64,000 nucleotides of DNA from Calendula officinalis. Its lineage: Eukaryota; Streptophyta; Magnoliopsida; Asterales; Asteraceae. This document shows, one piece after another, positions 1 to 13,300 of this stretch. The stretch spans positions 13,336,501 through 13,400,500 of the forward strand of contig OY970835.1 of NCBI GenBank assembly GCA_963853835.1. The letters run 5' to 3'. The notes under the pieces were generated by a model. The model worked only from the letters and a program-made list of their open reading frames with translations. It was not told the DNA's origin and ran no database searches. A program made the translations under genes and the position numbers. How positions within the stretch are numbered: position 1 is the first letter of the stretch; every line of letters starts with the position of its first letter.

Positions 1-837
1 TTCGGCCCGAACATCCCACTTCGGCCCGAACACCACTTCGGCCCGAACATCCCTCTTCGGCCCGATCTCTTCAATATCCAAGATTGTGTGACAAAAAGTG
101 CTATACTAAAACATTCATAACTTTCAGCTCGGGTGTCCGTTTCACGCCCACGAGTAACCAAAATAGCTGGTTCGTTCGTCACTGCCAAGAACAAGTTCGG
201 CCCGAACTCTTCACTGTTCCCGGCCCGAACTTCATTTTCGACCCGAACTTCAACCTCGGCCCGAACTTCAACCTCGGCCCGAACTCCGACCTCGGCCCGA
301 ACTTTAACCTCGGCCCGAACATCATCCTCGGCCCGAACACCGAACTTCGGCCCGAACACCACTTCGGCCCGAACACCACTTCGGCCCGAACATCCTTCTT
401 CGGCCCGAACTCTTCAATATCCAAGATTGTGTGACAAAAGGTGCTATACTAAAACATTCATAACTTTCAGCTCGGGTGTCCGTTTCACGCCCACGAGTAA
501 CGAAAATAGATGGTTCGTTCGTCACTGCCAAGAACAAGTTCGGCCCGAACTCTTCACTGTTCCCGGCCCGAACATCATTTTCGGCCCGAACTTCAACCTC
601 GGCCCGAACTTCAACCTCGGCCCGAACTCCGACCTCGGCCCGAACTTCAACCTCGGCCCGAACATCATCCTCGGCCCGAACACCGAACTTCGGCCCGAAC
701 ACCACTTCGGCCCGAACATCCCACTTCGGCCCGAACACCACTTCGGCCCAAACATCCCTCTTCGGCCCGAACTCTTCAATATCCAAGATTGTGTGACAAA
801 AGGTGCTATACTAAAACATTCATAACTTTCAGCTCGG

Positions 838-1199
838 GTGTCCGTTTCACGCCCACGAGTAACCAAAATAGCTGGTTCATTCGTCACTGCCATGAACAAG
901 TTCTACCCGAACTCTTCACTGTTCCCGGCCCGAACTTCATTTTCGGCCCGAACTGCAACCTCGGCTCGAACTTCAACCTCCGCCCGACGTCCGATCTCGG
1001 CCCGAACTTCAACCTCGGCCCGAACATCATCCTCGGCCCGAACACCGAACTTCGGCCCGAACACCACTTCGGCCCGAACATCCCACTTCGGCCCGAACAC
1101 CACTTCGGCCCGAACATCCCTCTTCGGCCCGATCTCTTCAATATCCAAGATTGTGTGACAAAAAGTGATATACTAAAACATTCATAACTTTCAGCTCGG
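838..1199 (+). repeat. Representative type B satellite monomer (362 bp)
   Basis: This second monomer family has the same core but different linked diagnostic bases. After the core it reads AAGTTCTACCCG or AAGTTCTGCCCG instead of AAGTTCGGCCCG. In the subunit run it has CTCGGCTCGAACTTC and then CTCCGCCCGACGTCCGA, where type A has a plain CGGCCCGAACTCCGA. Other type B copies start near 1905, 2989, 4056, 5866, 8151, 10038, 12658, 15313, 17968, 22859, 23896, 26398, 34212, 38407 and 39094, and partial ones near 59764 and 62660. Type B occupies fixed places within the higher-order repeats. Confidence 0.85.
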
Positions 1200-3301
1200 G
1201 TGTCCGTTTCACGCCCACGAGTAACCAAAATAGCTGGTTCGTTCGTCACTGCCAAGAACAAGTTCGGCCCGAACTCTTCACTGTTCCCGGCCCGAACTTC
1301 ATTTTCGGCCCGAACTTCAACCTCGGCCCGAACTTCAACCTCGGCCCGAACTCCGACCTCGGCACGAACTTCAACCTCAGCCCGAACATCATCCTCGGCC
1401 CGAACACCGAACTTCGGCCCGAACACCACTTCGGCCCGAACACCACTTCGGCCCGAACATCGCTCTTCGGCCCGAACTCTTCAATATCCAAGATTGTGTG
1501 ACAAAAGGTGCTATACTAAAACATACATAACTTTCAGATCGGGTGTCCGTTTCACGCCCACGAGTAACCAAAATAGCTGGTTCGTTCGTCACTGTCAAGA
1601 ACAAGTTCGGCCCGAACTCTTCACTGTTCCCGGCCCGAACATCATTTTCGGCCCGAACTTCAACCTCGGTCCGAACTTCAACCTCTGCCCGAACTCCGAC
1701 CTCGGCCCGAACTTCAACCTCGGCCCGAACATCATCCTCGGCCCGAACACCGAACTTCAGCCCGAACACCACTTCGGCCCGAACATCCCACTTCGGCCGG
1801 AACACCACTTCGGCCCGAACATCCCTCTTCGGCCCGAACTCTTCAATATCCAAGATTGTGTGACAAAAGGTGCTATACTAAAACATTCATAACTTTCAGC
1901 TCGGGTGTCCGTTTCACGCCCACGAGTAACCAAAATAGCTGGTTTGTTCGTCACTGCCATGAACATGTTCTGCCCGAACTCTTCACTGTTCCCGGCCCGA
2001 ACTTCATTTTCGGCCCAAACTTCAACCTCGGCTCGAACTTCAACCTCCGCCGGACGTCCGACCTCGGCCCGAACTTCAACCTCGGCCCGAACATCATCCT
2101 CGGCCCGAACACCGAACTTCGGCCCGAACACTACTTCGGCCCGAACACCACTTCGGCCCGAACATCCCACTTCGGCCCGAACACCACTTCGGCCCGAACA
2201 TCCCTCTTCGGCCCGATCTCTTCAATATCCAAGATTGTGTGACAAAAAGTGTTATACTAAAACATTCGTAACTTTCAGCTCGGGTGTCCGTTTCACGCCC
2301 ACGAGTAACCAAAATAGCTGGTTCGTTCGTCACTGCCAAGAACAAGTTCGGCCCGAACTCTTCACTGTTCCCGGCCCGAACTTCATTTTCGACCCGAACT
2401 TCAACCTCGGCCCGAACTTCAACCTCGGCCCGAACTCCGACCTCGGCCCGAACTTCAACCTCGGCCCGAACATCATCCTCGGCCCGAACACCGAACTTCG
2501 GCCCGAACACCACTTCGGCCCGAACACCACTTCGGCCCGAACATCCTTCTTCGGCCCGAACTCTTCAATATCCAAGATTGTGTGACAAAAGGTGCTATAC
2601 TAAAACATTCATAACTTTCAGCTCGGGTGTCCGTTTCACGCCCACGAGTAACCTAAATAGATGGTTCGTTCGTCACTGCCAAGAACAAGTTCGGCCCGAA
2701 CTCTTCACTGTTCCCGGCCCGAACATCATTTTCGGCCCGAACTTCAACCTCGGCCCGAACTTCAACCTCGGCCCGAACTCCGACCTCGGCCCGAACTTCA
2801 ACCTCGGCCCGAACATCATCCTCGGCCCGAACACCGAACTTCGGCCCGAACACCACTTCGGCCCGAACATCCCACTTCGGCCCGAACACCACTTCGGCCC
2901 AAACATCCCTCTTCGGCCCGAACTCTTCAATATCCAAGATTGTGTGACAAAAGGTGCTATACTAAAACATTCATAACTTTCAGCTCGGGTGTCCGTTTCA
3001 CGCCCACGAGTAACCAAAATAGCTGGTTCATTCGTCAATGCCATGAACAAGTTCTACCCGAACTCTTCACTGTTCCCGGCCCGAACTTCATTTTCGGCCC
3101 GAACTGCAACCTCGGCTCGAACTTCAACCTCCGCCCGACGTCCGACCTCGGCCCGAACTTCAACCTCGGCCCGAACATCATCCTCGGCCCGAACACCGAA
3201 CTTCGGCCCGACCACCACTTCGGCCCGAACATCCCACTTCGGCCCGAACACCACTTCGGCCCGAACATCCCTCTTCGGCCCGATCTCTTCAATATCCAAG
3301 A

Positions 3302-6300
3302 TTGTGTGACAAAAAGTGCTATACTAAAACATTCATAACTTTCAGCTCGGGTGTCCGTTTCACGCCCACGAGTAACCAAAATAGCTGGTTCGTTCGTCAC
3401 TGCCAAGAACAAGTTCGGCCCGAACTCTTCACTGTTCCCGGCCCGAACTTCATTTTCGGCCCGAACTTCAACCTCGGCCCGAACTTCAACCTCGGCCCGA
3501 ACTCCGACCTCGGCCCGAACTTCAACCTCGGCCCGAACATCATCCTCGGCCCGAACACCGAACTTCGGCCCGAACACCACTTCGGCCCGAACACCACTTC
3601 GGCCCGAACATCCCTCTTCGGCCCGAACTCTTCAATATCCAAGATTGTGTGACAAAAGGTGCTATACTAAAACATACATAACTTTCAGATCGGGTGTCCG
3701 TTTCACGCCCACGAGTAACCAAAATAGCTGGTTCGTTCGTCACTGTCAAGAACAAGTTCGGCCCGAACTCTTCACTGTTCCCGGCCCGAACATCATTTTC
3801 GGCCCGAACTTCAACCTCGGTCCGAACTTCAACCTCTGCCCGAACTCCGACATCGGCCCGAACTTCAACCTCGGCCCGAACATCATCCTCGGCCCGAACA
3901 CCGAACGTCAGCCCGAACACCACTTCGGCCCGAACATCCCACTTCGGCCGGAACACCACTTCGGCCCGAACATCCCTCTTCGGCCCGAACTCTTCAATAT
4001 CCAAGATTGTGTGACAAAAGGTGCTATACTAAAACATTCATAACTTTCAGCTCGGGTGTCCGTTTCACGCCCACGAGTAACCAAAATAGCTGGTTTGTTC
4101 GTCACTGCCATGAACATGTTCTGCCCGAACTCTTCACTGTTCCCGGCCCGAACTTCATTTTCGGCCCAAACTTCAACCTCGGCTCGAACTTCAACCTCCG
4201 CCGGACGTCCGACCTCGGCCCGAACTTCAACCTCGGCCCGAACATCATCCTCGGCCCGAACACCGAACTTCGGCCCGAACACTACTTCGGCCCGAACATC
4301 CCACTTCGGCCCGAACACCACTTCGGCCCGAACATCCCTCTTCGGCCCGAACATCCCTCTTCGGCCCGAACTCTTCGATATCCAAGATTGTGTGACAAAA
4401 GGTGCTATACTAAAAAATTCATAACTTTCAGCTCGGGTGTCCGTTTCACGCCCACGAGTAACCAAAATAGCTGGTTCGTTCGTCACTGCCAAGAACAAGT
4501 TCGACCCGAACTCTTCGCTGTTCCCGGCCCGAACTTCATTTTCGGCCCGAACTTCAACCTCGGCCCGAACATCAACCTCGGCCCGAACTCCGACCTCGGC
4601 CCGAACTCCAACCTCGGCCCGAACATCATCCTCGGCCCGAACACCGAACTTCGGCCCGAACACCACTTCGGCCCGAACATCCCACTTCGGCCCGAACACC
4701 ACTTCGGCCCGAACATCCCTCTTCGGCCCGAACTCTTCAATATCCAAGATTGTGTGACAAAAGGTGCTATACTAAAACATTCATAACTTTCAGCTCGGGT
4801 GTCCGTTTCACGCCCACGAGTAACCAAAATAGCTGGTTCGTTCGTCACTGCCTAGAACAAGTTCTGCCCGAACTCTTCACTGTTCCCGGCCCGAACTTCA
4901 TTTTCGGCCCGAACTTCAACCTCGGCCCGAACTTCAACCTCGGCCCGAACTCCGACCTCGGCCCGCACTTCAACCTCGGCCCGAACATCATCCTCGGCCC
5001 GAACACCGAACTTCGGCCCGAACACCACTTCGGCCCGAACATCCCACTTCGGCCGGAACACCACTTCGGCCCGAACATCCCTCTTCGGCCCGAACTCTTC
5101 AATATCCAAGATTGTGTGACAAAAGGTGTTATACTAAAACATTCATAACTTTCAGCTCGGGTGTCCGTTTCACGCCCACGAGTAACCAAAATAGCTGGTT
5201 CGTTCGTCACTGCCATGAACATGTTCGTCCCGAACTCTTCACTGTTCCCGGCCCGAACTTCATTTTCGGCCCGAACTTCAACCTCGGCCCGAACTTCAAC
5301 CTCGGCCCGAACTCCGACCTCGGCCCGAACTTCAACCTCGGCCCGAACATCATCCTCGGCCCGAACACCGAACTTCGGCCCGAACACCACTTCGGCCCGA
5401 ACACCACTTCGGCCCGAACATCCCTCTTCGGCCCGAACTCTTCAATATCCAAGATTGTGTGACAAAAGGTGCTATACTAAAACATACATAACTTTCAGAT
5501 CGGGTGTCCGTTTCACGCCCACGAGTAACCAAAATAGCTGGTTCGTTCGTCACTGCCAAGAACAAGTTCGGCCCGGACTCTTCACTGTTCCCGGCCCGAA
5601 CATCATTTTCGGCCCGAACTTCAACCTCGGTCCGAACTTCAACCTCTGCCCGAACTCCGACCTCGGCCCGAACTTCAACCTCAGCCCGAACATCATCCTC
5701 GGCCCGAACACCGAACTTCGGCCCGAACACCACATCGGCCCGAACATCCCACTTCGGCCGGAACACCACTTCGGCCCGAACATCCCTCTTCGGCCCGAAC
5801 TCTTCAATATCCAAGATTGTGTGACAAAAGGTGCTATACTAAAACATTCATAACTTTCAGCTCGTGTGTCCGTTTCACGCCCACGAGTAACCAAAATAGC
5901 TGGTTCGTTCGTCACTGCCATGAACATGTTCTGCCCGAACTCTTCACTGTTCCCGGCCCGAACTTCATTTTCGGCCCGAACTTCAACCTCGGCTCGAACT
6001 TCAACCTCCGCCGGACGTCCGACCTCGGCCCGAACTTCAACCTCGGCCCGAACATCATCCTCGGCCCGAACACCGAACTTCGGCCCGAACACCACTTCGG
6101 CCCGAACATCCCACTTCGGCCCGAACACCACTTCGGCCCGAACATCCCTCTTCGGCCCGAACATCCCTCTTCGGCCCGAACTCTTCGATATCCAAGATTG
6201 TGTGATAAAAGGTGCTATACTAAAAAATTCATAACTTTCAGCTCGGGTGTCCGTTTCACGCCCACGAGTAACCAAAATAGCTGGTTCGTTCGTCACTGCC

Positions 6301-6600
6301 AAGAACAAGTTCGACCCGAACTCTTCGCTGTTCCCGGCCCGAACTTCATTTTCGGCCCGAACTTCAACCTCGGCCCGAACATCAACCTCGGCCCGAACTC
6401 CGACCTCGGCCCGAACTCCAACCTCGGCCCGAACATCATCCTCGGCCCGAACACCGAACTTCGGCCCGAACACCACTTCGGCCCGAACATCCCACTTCGG
6501 CCCGAACACCACTTCGGCCCGAACATCCCTCTTCGGCCCGAACTCTTCAATATCCAAGATTGTGTGACAAAAGGTGCTATACTAAAACATTCATAACTTT
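3302..6600 (+). repeat. Higher-order repeat block, offset 1810 bp (5-mer register)
   Basis: From about 3302 to 4790 the sequence matches 5112 to 6600 at an offset of 1810 bp. Shared private variants include ATCGGGTGTCC at 3688/5498, the doubled ATCCCTCTT subunit near 4340/6150, the CTCTTCGATATCC end near 4373/6183, and CTAAAAAATTC near 4411/6221. One monomer, 4799-5160, has a type B head (TTCTGCCCG) on a type A body and is a visible recombinant. The block overlaps the 2151-bp block, so the two registers were made by successive unequal exchanges. Confidence 0.75.
3351..3693 (+). repeat. Representative type A satellite monomer (343 bp)
   Basis: This monomer shows the commonest form. The core begins with GTGTCCGTTTCACGCC and continues through CTGGTTCGTTCGTCACTGCC. 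It is followed by AAGTTCGGCCCGAACTC, then subunits of the form CGGCCCGAAC plus TTCAACCT, TCCGACCT, ATCATCCT, ACCGAACTT, ACCACTT and ATCCCTCTT. It ends with an AT-rich tail (TATCCAAGATTGTGTGAC, then GCTATACTAAAACAT). Subunits of 17, 18 and 19 bp alternate, so the monomer length is rarely a multiple of three. Diagnostic bases of type A are AAGTTCGGCC after the core and TCGGCCCGAACTCCGACC in the middle of the subunit run. Confidence 0.9.
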
Positions 6601-9600
6601 CAGCTCGGGTGTCCGTTTCACGCCCACGAGTAACCAAAATAGCTGGTTCGTTCGTCACTGCCAAGAACAAGTTCGGCCCGAACTCTTCACTGTTCCCGGC
6701 CCGAACTTCATTTTCGGCCCGAACTTCAACCTCGGCCCGAACTTCAACCTCGGCCCGAACTCCGACCTCGGCCCGAACTCCAACCTCGACCCGAACATCA
6801 TCCTCGGCCCGAACACCGAACTTCGGCCCGAACACCACTTCGGCCCGAACACCACTTCGGCCCGAACATCCCACTTCGGCCCGAACACCACTTCGGCCCG
6901 AACATCCCTCTTCGGCCCGATCTCTTCAATATCTAAGATTGTGTGACAAAAGGTGCTATACTAAAACATTCATAACTTTCAGCTCGGGTGTCCGTTTCAC
7001 GCCCACGAGTAACCAAAGTAGCTGGTTCGTTCGTCACTGCCAAGAACAAGTTCGGCCCGAACTCTTCACTGTTCCCGGCCCGAACTTCATTTTCGGCCCG
7101 AACTTCAACCTCGGCCCGAACTCCGACCTCGGCCCGAACTTCAACCTCGGCCCGAACATCATCCTCGGCCCGAACACCGAACTTCGGCCCGAACACCACT
7201 TCGACCCGAGCACCACTCCGGCCCGAACATCCCACTTCGGCCCGAACACCACTTCGGCCCGAACTTCCTTTTCGGCCCGAACTCTTTAATATCCAAGATT
7301 GTGTGACAAAAGGTGCTATACTAAAACATTCATAACTTTCAGCTCGGGTGTCCGTTTCACGCCCACGAGTAACCAAAATAGCTGGTTCGTTCGTCACTGC
7401 CTAGAACAAGTTCTGCCCGAACTCTTCACTGTTCCCGGCCCGAACTCTTCACTGTTCCCGGCCCGAACTTCATTTTTGGCCCGAACTTCAACCTCGGCAC
7501 GAACTTCAACCTCGGCCCGAACTTCAACCTCGGCCCGAACTCCGACCTCGGCCTGAACTTCAACCTCGGCCCGAACATCATCCTCGGCCCGAACACCGAA
7601 CTTCGGCCCGAACACCACTTCGTCCCGAACATCCCACTTCGGCCCGAACACCACTTCGGCCCGAACATCCCTCTTCGGCCCGAACTCTTCAATATCCAAG
7701 ATTGTGTGACAAAAGGTGCTATACTAAAACATTCATAACTTTCAGCTCGGGTGTCCGTTTCACGCCCACGAGTAACCAAAATAGCTGGTTCGTTCGTCAC
7801 TGCCTAGAACAAGTTCTGCCCGAACTCTTCACTGTTCCCGGCCCGAACTCTTCACTGTTCCCGGCCCGAACTTCATTTTCGGCCCCAACTTCAACCTCGG
7901 CTCGAACTTCAACCTCGGCCCGACGTCCGACCTCGACCCGAACTTCAACCTCGACCCGAACATCATCCTCGGCTCGAACACCGAACTTCGGCCCGAACAC
8001 CACTTCGGCCCGAACACCACTTCGGCCCGAACATATCACTTCGGCCCGAACACCACTTCGGCCCGAACATCCCTCTTCGGCCCGATCTCTTCAATATCCA
8101 AGATTGTGTGACAAAAGGTGCTATACTAAAACATTCATAACTTTCAGCTCGGGTGTCCGTTTCACGCGCACGAGTAACCAAAATAGCTGGTTCGTTCGTC
8201 ACTGCCAAGAACAAGTTCTGCCCGAACTCTTCACTGTTCCTGGCCCGAACTTCATTTTCGGCCCGAACTTCAACCTCGGCTCGAACTTCAACCTCCGCCT
8301 GACGTCCGACCTCGGCCCGAACTTCAACCTCGGCCCGAACATCATCCTCGGCCCGAACACCGAACTTCGGCCCGAACTCAACTTCGGCCCGAACATCCCA
8401 CTTCGGCCCGAACACCACTTCGGCCCGAACATCCCTCTTCGGCCCGAACTCTTCGACATCCAAGATTGTGTGACAAAAGGTGCTATACTAAAACATTCAT
8501 AACTTTCAGCTCGGGTGTCCGTTTCACGCCCACGAGTAACCTAAATAGCTGGTTCGTTCGTCACTGCCAAGAACAAGTTCGGCCCGAACTCTTCACTGTT
8601 CCCGGCCCGAACTTCATTTTCGGCCCGAACTTCAACCTCGGCCCGAACTTCAACCTCGGCCCGAACTCCGACCTCGGCCCGAACTTCAACCTCGGCCCGA
8701 ACATCATCCTCGGCCCGAACACCGAACTACGGCCCGAAAACCACTTCGACCCGAACACCACTTCGGCCCGAACATCCCACTTCGGCCCGAACACCACTTC
8801 GGCCCGAACATCCTTCTTCGGCCCGAACTCTTCAATATCCAAGATAGTGTGACAAAAGGTGCTATACTAAAACATTCATAACTTTCAGCTCGGGTGTCCG
8901 TTTCACGCCCACGAGTAACCAAAATAGCTGGTTCGTTCGTCACTGCCAAGAACAAGTTCGGCCCGAACTCTTCACTGTTCCCGGCCCGAACATCATTTTC
9001 GGCCCGAACTTCAACCTCGGCACGAACTTCAACCTCGGCCCGAACTTCAACCTCGGCCCGAACTCCGACCTCGGCCTGAACTTCAACCTCGGCCCGAACA
9101 TCATCCTCGGCCCGAACACCGAACTTCGGCCCGAACACCACTTCGTCCCGAACATCCCACTTCGGCCCGAACACCACTTCGGCCCGAACATCCCTCTTCG
9201 GCCCGAACTCTTCAATATCCAAGATTGTGTGACAAAAGGTGCTATACTAAAACATTCATAACTTTCAGCTCGGGCGTCCGTTTCACGCCCACGAGCAACC
9301 AAAATAGTTGGTTCGTTCGTCACTGCCTAGAACAAGTTCTGCCCGAACTCTTCACTGTTCCCGGCCCGAACTCTTCACTGTTCCCGGCCCGAACTTCATT
9401 TTCGGCCCGAACTTCAACCTCGGCTCGAACTTCAACCTCGGCCCGACGTCCGACCTCGGCCCGAACTTCAACCTCGGCCCGAACATCATCCTCGGCCCGA
9501 ACACCGAACTTCGGCCCGAACACAACTTCGGCCCGAACATCCCACTTCGGCCCGAACACCACTTCGGCCCGAACATCCCTCTTCGGCCCGAACTCTTCGA

Positions 9601-10350
9601 TATCCAAGATTGTGTGACAAAAGGTGCTATACTAAAACATTCATAACTTTCAGCTCGGGTGTCCGTTTCACGCCCACGAGTAACCTAAATAGCTGGTTCG
9701 TTCGTCACTGCCAAGAACAAGTTCGGCCCGAACTCTTCACTGTTCCCGGCCCGAACTTCATTTTCGGCCCGAACTTCAACCTCGGCCCGAACTTCAACCT
9801 CGGCCCGAACTCCGACCTCGGCCCGAACTTCAACCTCGGCCCGAACATCATCCTCGGCCCGAACACCGAACTTCGACCCGAACACCACTTCGACCCGAAC
9901 ACCACTTCGGCCCGAACATCTCACTTCGGCCCGAACACCACTTCGGCCCGAACATCCCTCTTCGGCCCGATCTCTTCAATATCCAAGATTGTGTGACAAA
10001 AGGTGCTATACTAAAACATTCATAACTTTCAGCTCGGGTGTCCGTTTCACGCCCACGAGTAACCAAAATAGCTGGTTCGTTCGTCACTGCCATGAACATG
10101 TTCTGCCCGTACTCTTCACTGTTCCCGGCCCGAACTTCATTTTCGGCCCGAACTTCAACCTCGGCTCGAACTTCAACCTCCGCCCGACGTCCGACCTCGG
10201 CCCGAACTTCAACCTCGGCCCGAACATCATCCTCGGCCCGAACACCGAACTTCGGCCCGAACACCACTTCGGCCCGAACATCCCACTTCGGCCCGAACAC
10301 CACTTCGGCCCGAACATCCCTCTTCGGCCCGAACTCTTCGATATCCAAGA
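6600..10350 (+). repeat. Mosaic satellite stretch without a clean higher-order period
   Basis: Core starts at 6609, 6988, 7348, 7751, 8151, 8515, 8894, 9274, 9659, 10038 and 10400 give spacings of 379, 360, 403, 400, 364, 379, 380, 385, 379 and 362 bp. Three monomers (near 7428, 7829 and 9351) carry a tandem doubling of a 23-bp piece, CTCTTCACTGTTCCCGGCCC plus GAA, right after the core. The same doubling recurs far away near 23582 and 26084. Apart from short matches (8466-8850 with 9610-9990) no repeated order of monomers is seen. Confidence 0.75.
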
Positions 10351-13300
10351 TTGTGTGACAAAAGGTGCTATACTAAAAAATTCATAACTTTCAGCTCGGG
10401 TGTCCGTTTCACGCCCACGAGTAACCGAAATAGCTGGTTCGTTCGTCACTGCCAAGAACAAGTTCGACCCGAACTCTTCGCTGTTCCCGGCCCGAACTTC
10501 ATTTTCGGCCCGAACTTCAACCTCGGCCCGAACATCAACCTCGGCCCGAACTCCGACCTCGGCCCGAACTCCAACCTCGGCCCGAACATCATCCTCGGCC
10601 CGAACACCGAACTTCGACCCGAACACCACTTCGGCCCGAACATCCCACTTCGGCCCGAACACCACTTCGGCCCGAACATCCCTCTTCGGCCCGAACTCTT
10701 CAATATCCAAGATTGTGTGACAAAAGGTGCTATACTAAAACATTCATAACTTTCAGCTCGGGTGTCCGTTTCACGCCCACGAGTAACCAAAATAGCTGGT
10801 TCGTTCGTCACTGCCAAGAACAAGTTCGGACCGAACTTTTCACTGTTCCCGGCCCGAACTTCATTTTCGGCCCGAACTTCAACCTCGGCCCGAACTTCAA
10901 CCTCGGCCCGAACTCCGACCTCGGCCCGAACTCCAACCTCGGCCCGAACATCATCCTCGGCCCGAACACCGAACTTCGGCCCGAACACCACTTCGGCCCG
11001 AACACCACTTCGGCCCGAACACCACTTCGGCCCGAACATCCCACTTCGGCCCGAACACCACTTCGGCCCGAACATCCCTCTTCGGCCCGATCTCTTCAAT
11101 ATCTAAGATTGTGTGACAAAAGGTGCTATACTAAAACATTCATAACTTTCAGCTCGGGTGTCCGTTTCACGCCCACGAGTAACCAAAGTAGCTGGTTCGT
11201 TCGTCACTGCCAAGAACAAGTTCGGCCCGAACTCTTCACTGTTCCCGGCCCGAACTTCATTTTCGGCCCGAACTTCAACCTCGGCCCGAACTTCAACCTC
11301 GGCCCGAACTCCGACCTCGGCCCGAACTTCAACCTCGGCCCGAACATCATCCTCGGCCCGAACACCGAACTTCGGCCCGAACACCACTTCGACCCGAACA
11401 CCACTTCGGCCCGAACATCCCACTTCGGCCCGAACACCACTTCGGCCCGAACATCCTTCTTCGGCCCGAACTCTTCAATATCCAAGATTGTGTGACAAAA
11501 GGTGCTATACTAAAACATTCATAACTTTCAGCTCGGGTGTCCGTTTCACGCCCACGAGTAACCAAAATAGCTGGTTCGTTCGTCACTGCCAAGAACAAGT
11601 TCGGCCCGAACTCTTCACTGTTCCCGGCCCGAACATCATTTTCGGCCCGAACTTCAACCTCGGCACGAACTTCAACCTCGGCCCGAACTTCAACCTCGGC
11701 CCGAACTCCGACCTCGGCCTGAACTTCAACCTCGGCCCGAACATCATCCTCGGCCCGAAAACCGAACTTCGGCCCGAACACCACTTCGTCCCGAACATCC
11801 CACTTCGGCCCGAACAACACTTCGGCCCGAACATCCCTCTTCGGCCCGAACTCTTCAATATCCAAGATTGTGTGACAAAAGGTGCTATACTAAAACATTC
11901 ATAACTTTCAGCTCGGGTGTCCGTTTCACGCCCACGAGTAACCAAAATAGCTGGTTCGTTCGTCACTGCCTAGAACAAGTTCTGCCCGAACTCTTCACTA
12001 TTCCCGGCCCGAACTTCATTTTCGGCCCGAACTTCAACCTCGGCCCGAACTCCGACCTCGGCCCGAACTTCAACCTCGGCCCGAACATCATCCTCGGCCC
12101 GAACACCGAACTTCGGCCCGAACACCACTTCGACCCGAACACCACTTCGGCCCGAACATCCCACTTCGGCCCGAACACCACTTCGGCCCGAACATCCTTC
12201 TTCGGCCCGAACTCTTCAATATCCAAGATTGTGTGACAAAAGGTGCTATACTAAAACATTCATAACTTTCAGCTCGGGTGTCCGTTTCACGCCCACGAGT
12301 AACCAAAATAGCTGGTTCGTTCGTCACTGCCAAGAACAAGTTCGGCCCGAACTCTTCACTGTTCCCGGCCCGAACATCATTTTCGGCCCGAACTTCAACC
12401 TCGGCACGAACTTCAACCTCGGCCCGAACTTCAACCTCGGCCCGAACTCCGACCTCGGCCTGAACTTCAACCTCGGCCCGAACATCATCCTCGGCCCGAA
12501 AACCGAACTTCGGCCCGAACACCACTTCGTCCCGAACATCCCACTTCGGCCCGAACACCACTTCGGCCCGAACATCCCTCTTCGGCCCGAACTCTTCAAT
12601 ATCCAAGATTGTGTGACAAAAGGTGCTATACTAAAACATTCATAACTTTCAGCTCGGGTGTCCGTTTCACGCCCACGAGTAACCAAAATAGCTGGTTCGG
12701 TCGTCACTGCCTAGAACAAGTTCTGCCCGAACTCTTCACTGTTCCCGGCCCGAACTTCATTTTCGGCCCGAACTTCAACCTCGGCTCGAACTTCAACCTC
12801 CGCCCGACGTCCGACCACGGCCCGAACTTCAACCTCGGCCCGAACATCATCCTCGGCCCGAACACCGAACTTCGGCCCGAACACCACTTCGGCCCGAACA
12901 TCCCACTTCGGCCCGAACACCACTTCGGCCCGAACATCCCTCTTCGGCCCGAACTCTTCGATATCCAAGATTGTGTGACAAAAGGTGTTATACTAAAAAA
13001 TTCATAACTTTCAGCTCGGGTGTCCGTTTCACGCCCACGAGTAACCAAAATAGCTGGTTCGTTCGTCACTGCCAAGAACAAGTTCGACCCGAACTCTTCG
13101 CTGTTCCCGGCCCGAACTTCATTTTCGGCCCGAACTTCAACCTCGGCCCGAATATCAACCTCGGCCCGAACTCCGACCTCGGCCCGAACTCCAACCTCGG
13201 CCCGAACATCATCCTCGGCCCGAACACCGAACTTCGGCCCGAACACCACTTCGGCCCGAACATCCCACTTCGGCCCGAACACCACTTCGGCCCGAACATC

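Larger units (their letters stand above)
1..4290 (+). repeat. Higher-order repeat block, 6-mer of 2151 bp (two copies)
   Basis: Monomer lengths 343, 362, 362, 343, 362 and 379 bp (starts 133 to 2284) repeat in the same order from 2284. Sequence at position n matches sequence at n+2151 with few changes from 1 to about 2140. The match includes rare private variants such as ATAACTTTCAGATCGGG at 1528 and 3679, and the type B monomers at 838/2989 and 1905/4056. The match breaks at about 4290, where the second copy loses one 17-bp subunit and gains an extra ATCCCTCTT subunit. Confidence 0.85.
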
